A stretch of DNA of 64,000 bases from CAIYUC01 sp963682005 (lineage in GTDB: Bacteria; Bacteroidota; Bacteroidia; Bacteroidales; FEN-979), in the NCBI GenBank assembly GCA_963682005.1, contig OY820914.1:1798001-1862000 (forward strand). The letters are read 5' to 3'. The translations under genes were made by a program, and so were the position numbers. Within the stretch, counting starts at the first letter, position 1. Every line of letters begins with the position of its first letter. The notes beneath the pieces were generated by a model that was not told where the DNA came from, made no database searches, and saw only the letters and a program-made list of their open reading frames with translations. Below, piece by piece: positions 35,596-44,198 of the stretch.

Positions 35596-35635
35596 AGCGA
35601 AGCAGCGAAGTAGCGAAACAGCGAAGTCGCGAAAT
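35596..35635. repeat. 8-bp-period tandem array after the rhodanese-T9SS gene
   Basis: Five units in exact 8-bp register: AGCGAAGC, AGCGAAGT, AGCGAAAC, AGCGAAGT, CGCGAAAT. It begins 3 bp after the stop codon at 35592. Confidence 0.75.
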
Positions 35636-35656
35636 GGGTTGTTCCTTCAATTCCAT

Positions 35657-35664
35657 TATCTTTG
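35657..35664 (+). promoter_or_regulatory. -7 promoter element of scpB
   Basis: TATCTTTG, a perfect TAnnTTTG match, 28 bp before the ATG at 35693. Confidence 0.55.
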
Positions 35665-35692
35665 ACCATTGAAACCCTTAAAACCTTAATCT

Positions 35693-36472
35693 ATGAGCCT
35701 GGTAATTACTGAATTCAAGGATCAGATCGGCTGGATCACGATGAACCACGATGAAAAAAGGAATGCGCTGAGCTTTGAAATGCTCTGCAACCTGATCGAT
35801 GCATTTGATGAGATGCTGCTCCGGAAAGCGCGCGTGGTGATCATCCGTGCCAACAAGGGGGCAAAAGTCTGGTCGGCCGGTTTCAATATCGACGAGCTTC
35901 CGCGCGACGGGAGCGATCCTTTAGCTTATGACAACCCGTTGCAGAAGGTGATCCGGAGCATCATGGATTTCCCGGCACCGGTGATCGCCATGGCGGAAGG
36001 AAGCATCTGGGGAGGGGCATGCAATATCGCTTTTGTTTGCGACATGGTGATCGGTACGAAAAATACCTGCCTGGCCATCACCCCGGCGAAGATCGGTGTT
36101 CCTTACAACACCTCAGGGATCCTTCAGTTCATCGATATCATCGGGGCGCATACGGCGAAAGAAATGTTTTTTACGGCAGATCCGATCCCTGCCGAAAAAG
36201 CCCATATACTGGGCATTCTGAACCATATCGTCCCGGTGGAAGAGTTGGAATCATTCACCATGACCATCGTCAATAAGATCATCTCAAACTCACCGCTCAG
36301 CATCCGCGTGATCAAGGAACAGCTGAACATTCTCGGGAATGCCCTGCCATTGTCACCGCAAACGTTCGAACATATCGATATGCTTCGCCGGAAAGCCGGC
36401 ACCAGCAAGGATTACCAGGAAGGGCTCAATGCATTTTATGAGAAGCGGAAACCCAATTTTAAAGGGGAGTAA
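35693..36472 (+). CDS. scpB: Methylmalonyl-CoA decarboxylase (ScpB/YgfG type)
   Basis: 259 residues, full length for a crotonase-fold enzyme. The protein follows the E. coli ScpB pattern closely: ELPRDGSDPLAYDNPL after the first active-site strand, AEGSIWGGACN at the oxyanion hole, TPAKIGVPYNTSGI, ILNHIVPVEELESFT and the end KDYQEGLNAFYEKRKPNF. The Tyr in VPYN and the Glu/His positions of hydratases differ as expected for a decarboxylase. It converts methylmalonyl-CoA to propionyl-CoA and CO2 in the cytoplasm, usually in propionate metabolism. No mutase or CoA-transferase gene is nearby, so its partners are elsewhere. Confidence 0.88.
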   Translation: MSLVITEFKDQIGWITMNHDEKRNALSFEMLCNLIDAFDEMLLRKARVVIIRANKGAKVWSAGFNIDELPRDGSDPLAYDNPLQKVIRSIMDFPAPVIAMAEGSIWGGACNIAFVCDMVIGTKNTCLAITPAKIGVPYNTSGILQFIDIIGAHTAKEMFFTADPIPAEKAHILGILNHIVPVEELESFTMTIVNKIISNSPLSIRVIKEQLNILGNALPLSPQTFEHIDMLRRKAGTSKDYQEGLNAFYEKRKPNFKGE

Positions 36473-36697
36473 CGGGCTGGAAACAGGGTTCTCCAGATAA
36501 AATGGGAATTTTCCTTTCATTTCCATTATAAAAGAATTATCTTTATCCACTGAATGCATCAGGAAACGTTGAAGCCAGTTTTCCGGTTTCCTGCCGTCTG
36601 TCTGCATAAGGACCGGAATTGATGTTAATCCTGCATCAGTGAACCTGGGGAAATCCGGTCATTCATAACACATTTCGTTAATAAAAAACTGAAAGCC

Positions 36698-38212
36698 ATG
36701 AAAAAGTATTTACTTTTTACGGTTGCATTGATCCTCGCATTCGGATCACATTCGCAAAACCTGGTGCCTGAAAACAGGCAACATTCAAAAGATGTTCATC
36801 AACTGACAAAAGAGAACCTGTTCAATCCTGAATCAGGATTTTTACTTGACAGTTCATTGAACTACGCCTGGGAAAGTTCCATCAGCAATTGGTCGACTTA
36901 TCCTAATTACCGCATTCTTAATCAGTACAATAACGAAGGTAATCCAATTACTTATACTGATTATACCTGGAATACACTAACCAATGCATGGGATTATTCT
37001 TCCCGGATCATTGAGGTATATGATGTCAACGGCAATATGACTGAGTGGATTTATGACGAGTGGGACGAGGGGACCAGTTCATGGCAACCGTATGAACATG
37101 ACTCACTGAAATACAATAGTGCCAATGTTCTGATCGAAGAGGCCTGGAATTATTACAATAAGCTGAATCATACATGGTTTACAGGTTACCTGTACAGGTA
37201 TAATGGTGCCGGGGTTCTCATAGAATTTTATTATCTGTATTGGGATTACCAAACATATAATATAGAAGAAGGCTTCAGGACTTTAAATACACTGAACACT
37301 CAAAATGACCCGGTTGAATCCGTTTCCCAGGAGTATGATACCATATCAGAAGGGTGGATAAACTCTTCCCGGGTATTATATTACTATTCATCAGAGAAGC
37401 TTGTCAAGGAAACTTTTGATTACTGGGACGGGTCAGCATGGATGCTCACCAGCCAGAGACTTTATACCTACAGTAATAATTTAGTGTCGGAAGCGGTAGA
37501 TCAGTATTGGAATTCAGGCACTTCATCCTGGATTAATTCCACAAAACTCATGTACACATATAATTCAAACAGTTATGTAACGGAGGAGGTGCAGCAGCAA
37601 TGGACAGGGGGTGCCTGGAACAATTATTCCAAAAGGACTTATCAGTATAACAGTAACAATGATATCACTGAATTAAGGCGATTGGTATGGACGGGTACTG
37701 CGTGGGCGGATTCATACCTCAGGGTGACTGTTTATGACGTTAACGGAAACAGGATTGAATATTATTACAAATCCTATGATACGAGTACAGGCCTTGTCAA
37801 CTATGGTTATCATTACCTGTACGTGTTCAATTCGAACAATCTGAATACGGAAACCCGTTACCAGATCTGGAACTCGCAGATCAGTGACTGGGAAAATGTT
37901 GAAAAGGACAAGATGTATTATTCGAACCACATTTATGGTATTCCTGAAAAAGAGGGAAAAACCTGTAAATGTTACCTGAAAAACCCCTATGTCATGGGAG
38001 AGCCGATAAATTGTCCGTCACTGGAGCGGGGTAAACTTTATGAATGCACTGTTTACAGCATGAACGGTTCAATGGTCCTGCACGACAACTTCATGGGAGG
38101 AGAAAGCATCAGGATCAATGGACATCTGTCCGATGGAGCCTATTTGATTTCGATCTCTGACCAGGGAAAGGTGGTGTATAAGAATAAGGTGATCATTGCC
38201 GGGAATAAATGA
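36698..38212 (+). CDS. Secreted Trp/Tyr-rich repeat protein with T9SS-like C-terminus
   Basis: 504 residues with a signal peptide (to HSQ, residue about 20). Residues about 60-420 are roughly nine repeats of 35-40 residues, each with a Trp-containing turn (WDYSSRIIEVYD, WQPYEHDSLKYN, WINSTKLMYTYNSN, WNNYSKRTYQYNSN) and a following NxxxTE segment. They resemble YD-type beta repeats of teneurin/RHS shells, but no RHS core signature is present. The last 80 residues resemble a diverged T9SS type A domain (YECTVYSMNGSMVLHD ... VVYKNKVIIAGNK). Function unknown; a surface beta-solenoid or wrapped sheet is likely. No promoter with a perfect -7 box was seen. Confidence 0.75.
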   Translation: MKKYLLFTVALILAFGSHSQNLVPENRQHSKDVHQLTKENLFNPESGFLLDSSLNYAWESSISNWSTYPNYRILNQYNNEGNPITYTDYTWNTLTNAWDYSSRIIEVYDVNGNMTEWIYDEWDEGTSSWQPYEHDSLKYNSANVLIEEAWNYYNKLNHTWFTGYLYRYNGAGVLIEFYYLYWDYQTYNIEEGFRTLNTLNTQNDPVESVSQEYDTISEGWINSSRVLYYYSSEKLVKETFDYWDGSAWMLTSQRLYTYSNNLVSEAVDQYWNSGTSSWINSTKLMYTYNSNSYVTEEVQQQWTGGAWNNYSKRTYQYNSNNDITELRRLVWTGTAWADSYLRVTVYDVNGNRIEYYYKSYDTSTGLVNYGYHYLYVFNSNNLNTETRYQIWNSQISDWENVEKDKMYYSNHIYGIPEKEGKTCKCYLKNPYVMGEPINCPSLERGKLYECTVYSMNGSMVLHDNFMGGESIRINGHLSDGAYLISISDQGKVVYKNKVIIAGNK

Positions 38213-38222
38213 GGAGGGCTTA

Positions 38223-40124
38223 TTACGATTTTTTCCTTGCATAGTAGAACCTCCAGTCAAATCCGAGCCTGACGCCAAACATCCAGATTGGCCTGAGTTT
38301 GACGGGTTCGATATCGACCGGCTCCAGCATGGTCACCTTTCCGGGGATATCGACACCGGCATTGATCTGAAGGACAAGGCTGGCGCTTTGTCTGCGGGAG
38401 AATGTCCGGAACGGGCGGTATTCGAGAATGGGAAAATCGAGCTGGGTCGATCTCATTCTTATAAGCGACAAATTGCCGGTTTCCGACCGTTCATCCGGAA
38501 CCAGGAAAGCATCCGGACCCTGGATTGTACCATAAAAGCAAACGCCCACTTCACGGCCGAGGACGAACTGGAACCTGCCGATGGGTGTAATCATCCCTGT
38601 TTGCCACGGTATCAACCCCCCGTTCCCGGCTGTTGCGATCATGGTGTTTAGCTGTTTTGGGGCGAACAGCAACAGGATCGGGCCTGCAATGAGGATATCC
38701 CCGGGAACCAGGTAAAAAGGAAGTCGCAGACGACCGTAAAGGCCTTCCCTGCTTGGGATGGCGGAAAGGATCGATCCGAAATAATTATACACGGGATCAT
38801 GTTGTATTTTAATGCTTGATGCCCCATCGAGGCGGAAACCAAGATCGAGGAATACAAGCCCGTCACCCGATTCATTCAGCACGCCATCCATTCCGAGACC
38901 GGTATGCAATGCAAATTCAAGCCGGGGAACTACCCCCACAGTCTGCTGATCGGGACTGAATCCTCCGGTCAGAACGGAGAGCCTCGCAGCGGGGGCAAGC
39001 CCGATGAACGGTCCGAGCTCGGCACGGAATCTCGGGATCTCTCCAAGCCCTGTATTGAGCCCTGGTACAGGCAGTGTGATCAGAACAGGATCGAAAAGAT
39101 CCCTGAAGCCCGGATCCATGGTTCGCAGGGGCATCCTGGAGGCTTTGGCGATGTTAAACGTATCCGGTTTAAAACAACCGGCCTGGTCATTGAACTTTAC
39201 AGGCGGCAGCTTATGACCGGCAGCATCAAGGAGCTGAATCAGGCTCATGACGACCGTATTGGCCGCCCTGTCAGCATCTAGGTCACGCATGTAGGCATCT
39301 CCTGTCAGAATAACCCGGTCACCTTTCCAGGTTGTGACTTCAAGCCCGTTTTCATCATAGTAGTCATGCGTGCCCTTTCTCAGGGCAGCATTTCCCCATA
39401 TTCCCGCCACATGACCGGCGGAAAAGCCATCTTCGAGGAAATGAATGGCAAAAGCCTCGTCAGCAAGGATTGAAAGCGCCAGGGCAGAATGTTGTTCCGG
39501 TGATAATTTCTCGTTGGCCAGCCGCCATGCATTCAGCATTGCACTTGCATGAAACCATTTATAGGTGCCGACCAGGTTCGGATCAGCACCCTCCACCGAG
39601 CAGGCTTCAAAATAGTCAGAAGCCGAGGTATTCACATCCGCCCTTGCGATCATGAAATGAACATTGTTCGATCCTGCACGTGAAACATATTCAGGATCGA
39701 CCCGGAGCAGGCGCAGGTCAGAATTCCTCAGCGTTCCTTCCCGCTCGCTGCGGTTCCTGGCAGAATCAAGTCCTGCCTTCAGCAAGGCAGCAACCTTTGC
39801 GACATCCATGATCCATCCGGTCTGAAGAATGTTATGGACCATGTCGTCAGCCGATGTCGAATGATCCCCGGCAATACCCGGCCAGGCCGCATAATCGAGG
39901 TACTGAAAGTCCACACCCTGGGTCGCATCTGCGACTTTAACATCGAGCCTCGACTCATATCCCTTTCTTGCCTCTGCCCAGAGCTGTTCAAGCAGCGTCC
40001 GGTGTGCCGGGTCCAGCTTCTGAATGGCAAGTACCATGATGTCCCGGTGCTCTGGATACACCCATGCATGGCAATTTAGTGTCGTTATGGACATAATGAT
40101 GGCACACATCAGGATTTTTCTCAT
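38223..40124 (-). CDS. Zinc phospholipase C/S1-P1 nuclease-like domain fused to a probable outer-membrane barrel
   Basis: 633 residues. The signal peptide should be cut at CHA-W, leaving Trp21 as the first mature residue. In the zinc-dependent phospholipase C and P1 nuclease families the N-terminal Trp itself binds zinc. Further candidate ligands follow: H26, H88, H156, H192, then H228-FLED-GFSAG-H238 and H253-D254. This HFLEDGFSAGH pattern resembles the family's HxxxDxxxPxH region. Residues about 330-633 are different: alternating strands (RFRAELGPFIGLAPA; LVFLDLGFRLDG; MFGVRLGFDWRFYY) ending in an aromatic-rich strand, as in outer-membrane barrels. Whether it is a lipase, nuclease or neither cannot be told. 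Confidence 0.7.
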   Translation of the reverse strand: MRKILMCAIIMSITTLNCHAWVYPEHRDIMVLAIQKLDPAHRTLLEQLWAEARKGYESRLDVKVADATQGVDFQYLDYAAWPGIAGDHSTSADDMVHNILQTGWIMDVAKVAALLKAGLDSARNRSEREGTLRNSDLRLLRVDPEYVSRAGSNNVHFMIARADVNTSASDYFEACSVEGADPNLVGTYKWFHASAMLNAWRLANEKLSPEQHSALALSILADEAFAIHFLEDGFSAGHVAGIWGNAALRKGTHDYYDENGLEVTTWKGDRVILTGDAYMRDLDADRAANTVVMSLIQLLDAAGHKLPPVKFNDQAGCFKPDTFNIAKASRMPLRTMDPGFRDLFDPVLITLPVPGLNTGLGEIPRFRAELGPFIGLAPAARLSVLTGGFSPDQQTVGVVPRLEFALHTGLGMDGVLNESGDGLVFLDLGFRLDGASSIKIQHDPVYNYFGSILSAIPSREGLYGRLRLPFYLVPGDILIAGPILLLFAPKQLNTMIATAGNGGLIPWQTGMITPIGRFQFVLGREVGVCFYGTIQGPDAFLVPDERSETGNLSLIRMRSTQLDFPILEYRPFRTFSRRQSASLVLQINAGVDIPGKVTMLEPVDIEPVKLRPIWMFGVRLGFDWRFYYARKKS

Positions 40125-40168
40125 AATCTGGACGGATAATAAGGGACAGGAAAAAAGTTTCAGTGTAA

Positions 40169-41419
40169 CTATAGCTTTTTGATCGTCACACGGCGGTTCT
40201 GTGTGCGGCCTTCTGTGGTTTTATTATCGGCAATGGGCTTTGCATCGCCATAGCCTTTGGATTCAAGCCTCGCAGGATCGATGCCTTTTTTGATGATCTC
40301 GGCTTTGATGCTTTCTGAGCGCTTTTCCGACAATACCAGGTTTCCGGCAACTGTGCCGGTATTATCGGTGTGACCCTGGATTTCAAACCGGGTTCCCGGA
40401 TGATCTTTCATGTAGGTCACGATCTGGTCGATGACAGGGAAGCTTTCAGGTTTTACATTCCACTTGCCGGTATCGAAATAGATCCCATAAATGTCGGCCA
40501 TGCCTTTTTCGTCAAGATCCTTTGCGATGCTTGCTTTTTCCTGCTTTTTTGGTTCAGGAGGTTTGACAGCCATTCCCGGAATGGCCAGGCGGAATCCGAT
40601 GTCGAGGGCGCTGTTGTAAGGGTATTCATTATTCCGGTAGGTGAATCTCATGCGATTTTCCGGTGAGCCCCATGCCCCGCCGCGCAATACACGGTTCTTC
40701 CCCCGTTCAGGCCCCATCGGGCTATATCCGGGACTTTGCTTGTAATAATTCTCGCCGTACCAGTCGGCACACCATTCCCTGATGTTTCCCGACATGTCGT
40801 AAATCCCCAGCTCGTTTGCCAGTTTCTGGCCGCAGCGGTGAGGTGCAGCAGAAGAGTTGTCGACATACCATGCCACCTCATCGAGGTTGTTACCTCCTGA
40901 ATACGTATATCCCTTGCTTAATGTGCCTCCCCGGGCTGCAAACTCCCATTCTGCCTCAGTAGGCAGGCTGAACTTCTTTCCTGTTTTTTCACTGAGCCAT
41001 TTGCAATATGCCATGGCATCGTACCAGCTGATGTTGCCCACAGGCTTATCAGTATCAGAGAGGGGTACAGGTTTATTGTTCATGTATTGTTTCCAGGACC
41101 CGTTATTCACATTCTTCGGCGGAAGCCCGTGCTTGGTGCGGATCGTATCAGGTTGTTCCGCATCGGTAATATAACCAGTGGCATCTACGAATTTTTTGAA
41201 CTCCGAAAATGTCACTTCGTATTTCCCGATGTAATAATCTCCCAGTGTCAATTTATGGATCGGAAGTTCATCCTTATTGCCATTATCCAACCCCATGGTA
41301 AATGTACCGCCCTTGACAAGGATCATTTCCGGCATTTTAACATTGGTGGTCTGTGCTGAGCTGATTGTACCAATAAATGCTGACAGCACAAAAAAGATCA
41401 AGCGTAGAATTGTCTTCAT
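40169..41419 (-). CDS. SUMF1/formylglycine-enzyme-like domain fused to an OmpA domain
   Basis: 416 residues with a signal peptide ending near SAQ (residue 23). Residues about 28-285 are a SUMF1-type C-lectin fold (MILVKGGTFTMGLDNGN; YEVTFSEFKKFVDATGY; RLPTEAEWEF-like LPTEAEWEFAARGG; LRGGAWGSPENRMRFTYR). Residues about 305-416 are an OmpA C-terminal peptidoglycan-binding domain (GIYFDTGKWNVKPESF; GHTDNTGTVAGNLVLSEKRS; NRRVTIKKL). The Cys pair used by true formylglycine enzymes is not apparent, so it resembles GldK-type structural members more than a sulfatase modifier. I infer a periplasmic, wall-anchored scaffold. The upstream box TATCTTTA (41437-41444, minus) is a weak promoter candidate. 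Confidence 0.83.
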   Translation of the reverse strand: MKTILRLIFFVLSAFIGTISSAQTTNVKMPEMILVKGGTFTMGLDNGNKDELPIHKLTLGDYYIGKYEVTFSEFKKFVDATGYITDAEQPDTIRTKHGLPPKNVNNGSWKQYMNNKPVPLSDTDKPVGNISWYDAMAYCKWLSEKTGKKFSLPTEAEWEFAARGGTLSKGYTYSGGNNLDEVAWYVDNSSAAPHRCGQKLANELGIYDMSGNIREWCADWYGENYYKQSPGYSPMGPERGKNRVLRGGAWGSPENRMRFTYRNNEYPYNSALDIGFRLAIPGMAVKPPEPKKQEKASIAKDLDEKGMADIYGIYFDTGKWNVKPESFPVIDQIVTYMKDHPGTRFEIQGHTDNTGTVAGNLVLSEKRSESIKAEIIKKGIDPARLESKGYGDAKPIADNKTTEGRTQNRRVTIKKL

Positions 41420-41627
41420 AGTGGAATTTTTTGGATAAAGATATAATATTTTGGAAAAATGATACTTGAATATTTCTTAAACCTTATTGTATGATACCTA
41501 TATTGTCCTATAATCCCGAAGGAAAAATATTCATCCGGCGGATACAAATCCTGTATAGAGATGATTGAGTGAAATTGCCGGGTATGAAACACCGGCTTTG
41601 GATCGTAGGGTTCCAATGGCCTGTTAG

Positions 41628-41681
41628 CATAGAGGAATAACCGATTTTATCTGAATAAACCGGCCGGATATTTCCTCTATG
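41628..41681. repeat. 10-bp inverted repeat upstream of the ClC gene
   Basis: CATAGAGGAA (41628-41637) and TTCCTCTATG (41672-41681) are exact inverse complements 34 bp apart. The right arm ends 12 bp before the -7 box at 41694. It could be an operator or a transcript structure. Apart from this and the promoter, nothing was recognised in 41420-41721. Confidence 0.4.
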
Positions 41682-41693
41682 GTTCAATTTTCT

Positions 41694-41701
41694 TACATTT
41701 G
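41694..41701 (+). promoter_or_regulatory. -7 promoter element of the ClC gene
   Basis: TACATTTG, a perfect TAnnTTTG match, 20 bp before the ATG at 41722. Confidence 0.5.
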
Positions 41702-41721
41702 GATGATCATAACAGCTCCGC

Positions 41722-43494
41722 ATGTTCAGAAATCTCTATTCAGGGCTCACACTTTTACGCAAGAAATATCTTGATACACGCTCTTACCTCATCCTTGCCA
41801 GCATCCTGATCGGTGCGGTTACATCACTGGCGGCCATTCTTCTCAAGCTTTTTGTCCGGCAGATGCACAGAATCCCTGAATATTTCTTTTCATTGACAAA
41901 CACGCATATCTTTTATTTCCTGCTTCCGTTGGCGGGTATTTTGCTCACGGTTCTGATTATAAGGATATTCTTCAATAATCATCTTGAAAGAGGTCTTGGG
42001 AACATTCTCTTTTCCATTGCCCGGAAATCATCCAGGGTTGAAAAAGAAAATATGTACTCGCACATTGTGACAAGCGGGGTCACCATCGGTTTTGGCGGAT
42101 CGGCAGGACTGGAAGCGCCGATTGTCATTACCGGGTCGGCCATCGGTTCAAATATTGCAACAAAACTGGGATTCGGGTACCGGGAACGTTCGTTACTCCT
42201 GGCATGCGGCGCTGCTGCAGGCATTGCAACAGTTTTCAACAGCCCCATCGCCGGGGTGATCTTCGCCTTTGAGGTGCTGCTTACCGATATCACAATTCCC
42301 CTCTTCATTCCCCTCCTGATATCGACAGCCACGGCCATGGTCATTTCAAAATTGCTCTACACCGGGCAGTTATTCTATCTTATTACCAATACCTGGTATT
42401 ATCATGCTTTGCCTTTCTATGTCCTACTCGGAATCCTCTGCGGGTTGATTTCAGTATATATGACGAGGGTAACTCTTTTCCTGGAAGGGTTTTTCGAACG
42501 AAGGAAGAAAATACTGCCAAAAGCTTTATTAGGGGGCATTTCCCTTGGAATATTGGTTTTTCTTTTTCCCTCTTTATTCGGAGAAGGTTACAGCCTGATT
42601 GAAAACCTGTTCCGGGGAAATTATAATGATATCCTCAGATACAGCATGTTCAATTTCTTTCCGGCTAGTCCCTGGACCCTTCTTGCGGGGGTGGTCCTGC
42701 TGATCCTTGTAAAAGTGGTGGCAACTTCCCTCACCCTTGGAGCGGGGGGGAACGGGGGAATATTTGCGCCGGCATTGTTTACGGGTGCCCTCACAGGATT
42801 TGGAACAGCATTCGCGGTCAACAGCACCGGAATTGCCACCCTTCACACCTCCAATTTTATCGCCGTCGGAATGGCCGGGATCATGAGTGGCGTTATCCAT
42901 GCCCCTTTGACAGCTATTTTCATTATCGCCGAGATTACCGGAGGATATGTGCTTTTTGTTCCCCTGATGATCGTTTCTGCCATTTCTTTTTTTATCAGCA
43001 GGTATTTTGAACCCTATACCATTTACACAAAGAACCTTGCCAGCAAAGGACATTTGTTCACCGATGACAAGGACAGGAATATCCTGAAACAGCTGCATCT
43101 TGATGAAATGATTGAAACCGGAGGGTTCGTCGCGATCAATGTGACGGATTCATTCAGCAGCCTGATCGAAGCTTTTACGAAGAGCACCCGGAATGTTTTC
43201 CCTGTTGTGGATAAGGAGAACAACTTCATCGGCATCATTCCCCTCGGGAGTATCAAGGATGTCATGTTCAAACCTGAATTATTTGAAACCCTCACGGTGC
43301 TGGATGTCACCACCCAAAACACAGTGACCATTGATAAATCGGAGATCATGGAGGCCGCCATCGAAAAATTTGAACAATCCAATCTCTGGAATATTCCGGT
43401 GGTCGACGGTACAAAGTATATCGGTTTTATCTCGCGCGGGAACATTTTCTCCTATTACCGGAGGATCCTTCAGAAATCGTCAGCGTTTTTTTAA
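41722..43494 (+). CDS. ClC-family chloride channel/antiporter with CBS domains
   Basis: 590 residues. The first 440 form the multi-helix ClC core with its selectivity loops: GGSAGLEAPIVITGSAIG, carrying the gating Glu in GLEAP; ATVFNSPIAGVIFAFE; and GAGGNGGIFAPAL. The gating Glu suggests a proton-coupled antiporter rather than a free channel, though the loop reads GLEAP rather than the usual GREGP. Residues about 465-590 are two CBS domains (VTDSFSSLIEAFTKS; NVFPVVDKENNFIGIIPLGS; LWNIPVVDGTKYIGFISRG), which typically sense adenine nucleotides. It acts in the inner membrane and is convergent with the Fe-S protein gene. Confidence 0.92.
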   Translation: MFRNLYSGLTLLRKKYLDTRSYLILASILIGAVTSLAAILLKLFVRQMHRIPEYFFSLTNTHIFYFLLPLAGILLTVLIIRIFFNNHLERGLGNILFSIARKSSRVEKENMYSHIVTSGVTIGFGGSAGLEAPIVITGSAIGSNIATKLGFGYRERSLLLACGAAAGIATVFNSPIAGVIFAFEVLLTDITIPLFIPLLISTATAMVISKLLYTGQLFYLITNTWYYHALPFYVLLGILCGLISVYMTRVTLFLEGFFERRKKILPKALLGGISLGILVFLFPSLFGEGYSLIENLFRGNYNDILRYSMFNFFPASPWTLLAGVVLLILVKVVATSLTLGAGGNGGIFAPALFTGALTGFGTAFAVNSTGIATLHTSNFIAVGMAGIMSGVIHAPLTAIFIIAEITGGYVLFVPLMIVSAISFFISRYFEPYTIYTKNLASKGHLFTDDKDRNILKQLHLDEMIETGGFVAINVTDSFSSLIEAFTKSTRNVFPVVDKENNFIGIIPLGSIKDVMFKPELFETLTVLDVTTQNTVTIDKSEIMEAAIEKFEQSNLWNIPVVDGTKYIGFISRGNIFSYYRRILQKSSAFF

Positions 43495-43500
43495 TCGCAC

Positions 43501-44187
43501 TTACCCGATGAACAACCCTTCTATCCTGACCTTATAACCCCCTTCTTTCAGGCGTGTAACGGCATTCACCAGGCCGCTGTGACGCCATTGAAGCATGCAC
43601 CGGCGCGGGAGGAACCAGTAGCGTTTGCCGAGTTTTATCTCCTCCTTTGCATCCCTGATAAGCCCGTCGTATGCCTGGGCTACATAATACCCGATGTCAA
43701 TGAATCCTTCGTTACGAGGTCTCAGCGGACCGGTAACGCACCAGTTGATCACGCCGTTCCTGGGATCGACATCCGTCACGATGCCGCAATGGGTGATCGG
43801 GCATCCGCACGACATTCCCATCGGGCGGCCGATCATGACATCGCCTTTTTTTACCCCTAGTTCTTTCACAAGTGCAGGATTGTAGGGCAAAATGGTTTCC
43901 CTCGGCCCGGGTTCATTGTCGAAACAGTCGAGAATGAAATCATAGGGACGTTGCAGGTTGTCGATCCATACTCGTTCCTCAGTACCGCCCCGCAGGAGGT
44001 TGGAAATGTCACCCGGAACTGTTTTTCCTGGCTTGTTCCTGTTTATGTGGATGCATCGTTTTAATTCATCCGGATGATCGGGAATAAAATTGGCAAATTC
44101 CTGGCAGGATTTGAACCCGCAACCGCCGCAATCGGTTAACGGAAGCTGCACCAGGATGTCGTTGGCAGTGGATCTTATTTCTCTCAT
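43501..44187 (-). CDS. (Fe-S)-binding protein of the metallocluster module
   Basis: 228 residues, cytoplasmic. Residues about 14-48 are a four-cysteine Fe-S domain of the type found in RnfB and the corrinoid Fe-S protein (TDCGGCGFKSCQEF ... KRC; Cys 20, 23, 28, 45), which normally binds a [4Fe-4S] cluster. The remaining 180 residues are conserved-looking but not recognised. They add a second cysteine group (CGCPITHC, Cys 127, 129, 134) plus Cys 88, 150 and 197 and end GGYKVRIEGLFIG. It is the last gene of the operon, 11 bp after the cysteine desulfurase, and could be the scaffold or the client of the pathway. Confidence 0.82.
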   Translation of the reverse strand: MREIRSTANDILVQLPLTDCGGCGFKSCQEFANFIPDHPDELKRCIHINRNKPGKTVPGDISNLLRGGTEERVWIDNLQRPYDFILDCFDNEPGPRETILPYNPALVKELGVKKGDVMIGRPMGMSCGCPITHCGIVTDVDPRNGVINWCVTGPLRPRNEGFIDIGYYVAQAYDGLIRDAKEEIKLGKRYWFLPRRCMLQWRHSGLVNAVTRLKEGGYKVRIEGLFIG

Positions 44188-44198
44188 ATCGTGAGGTG

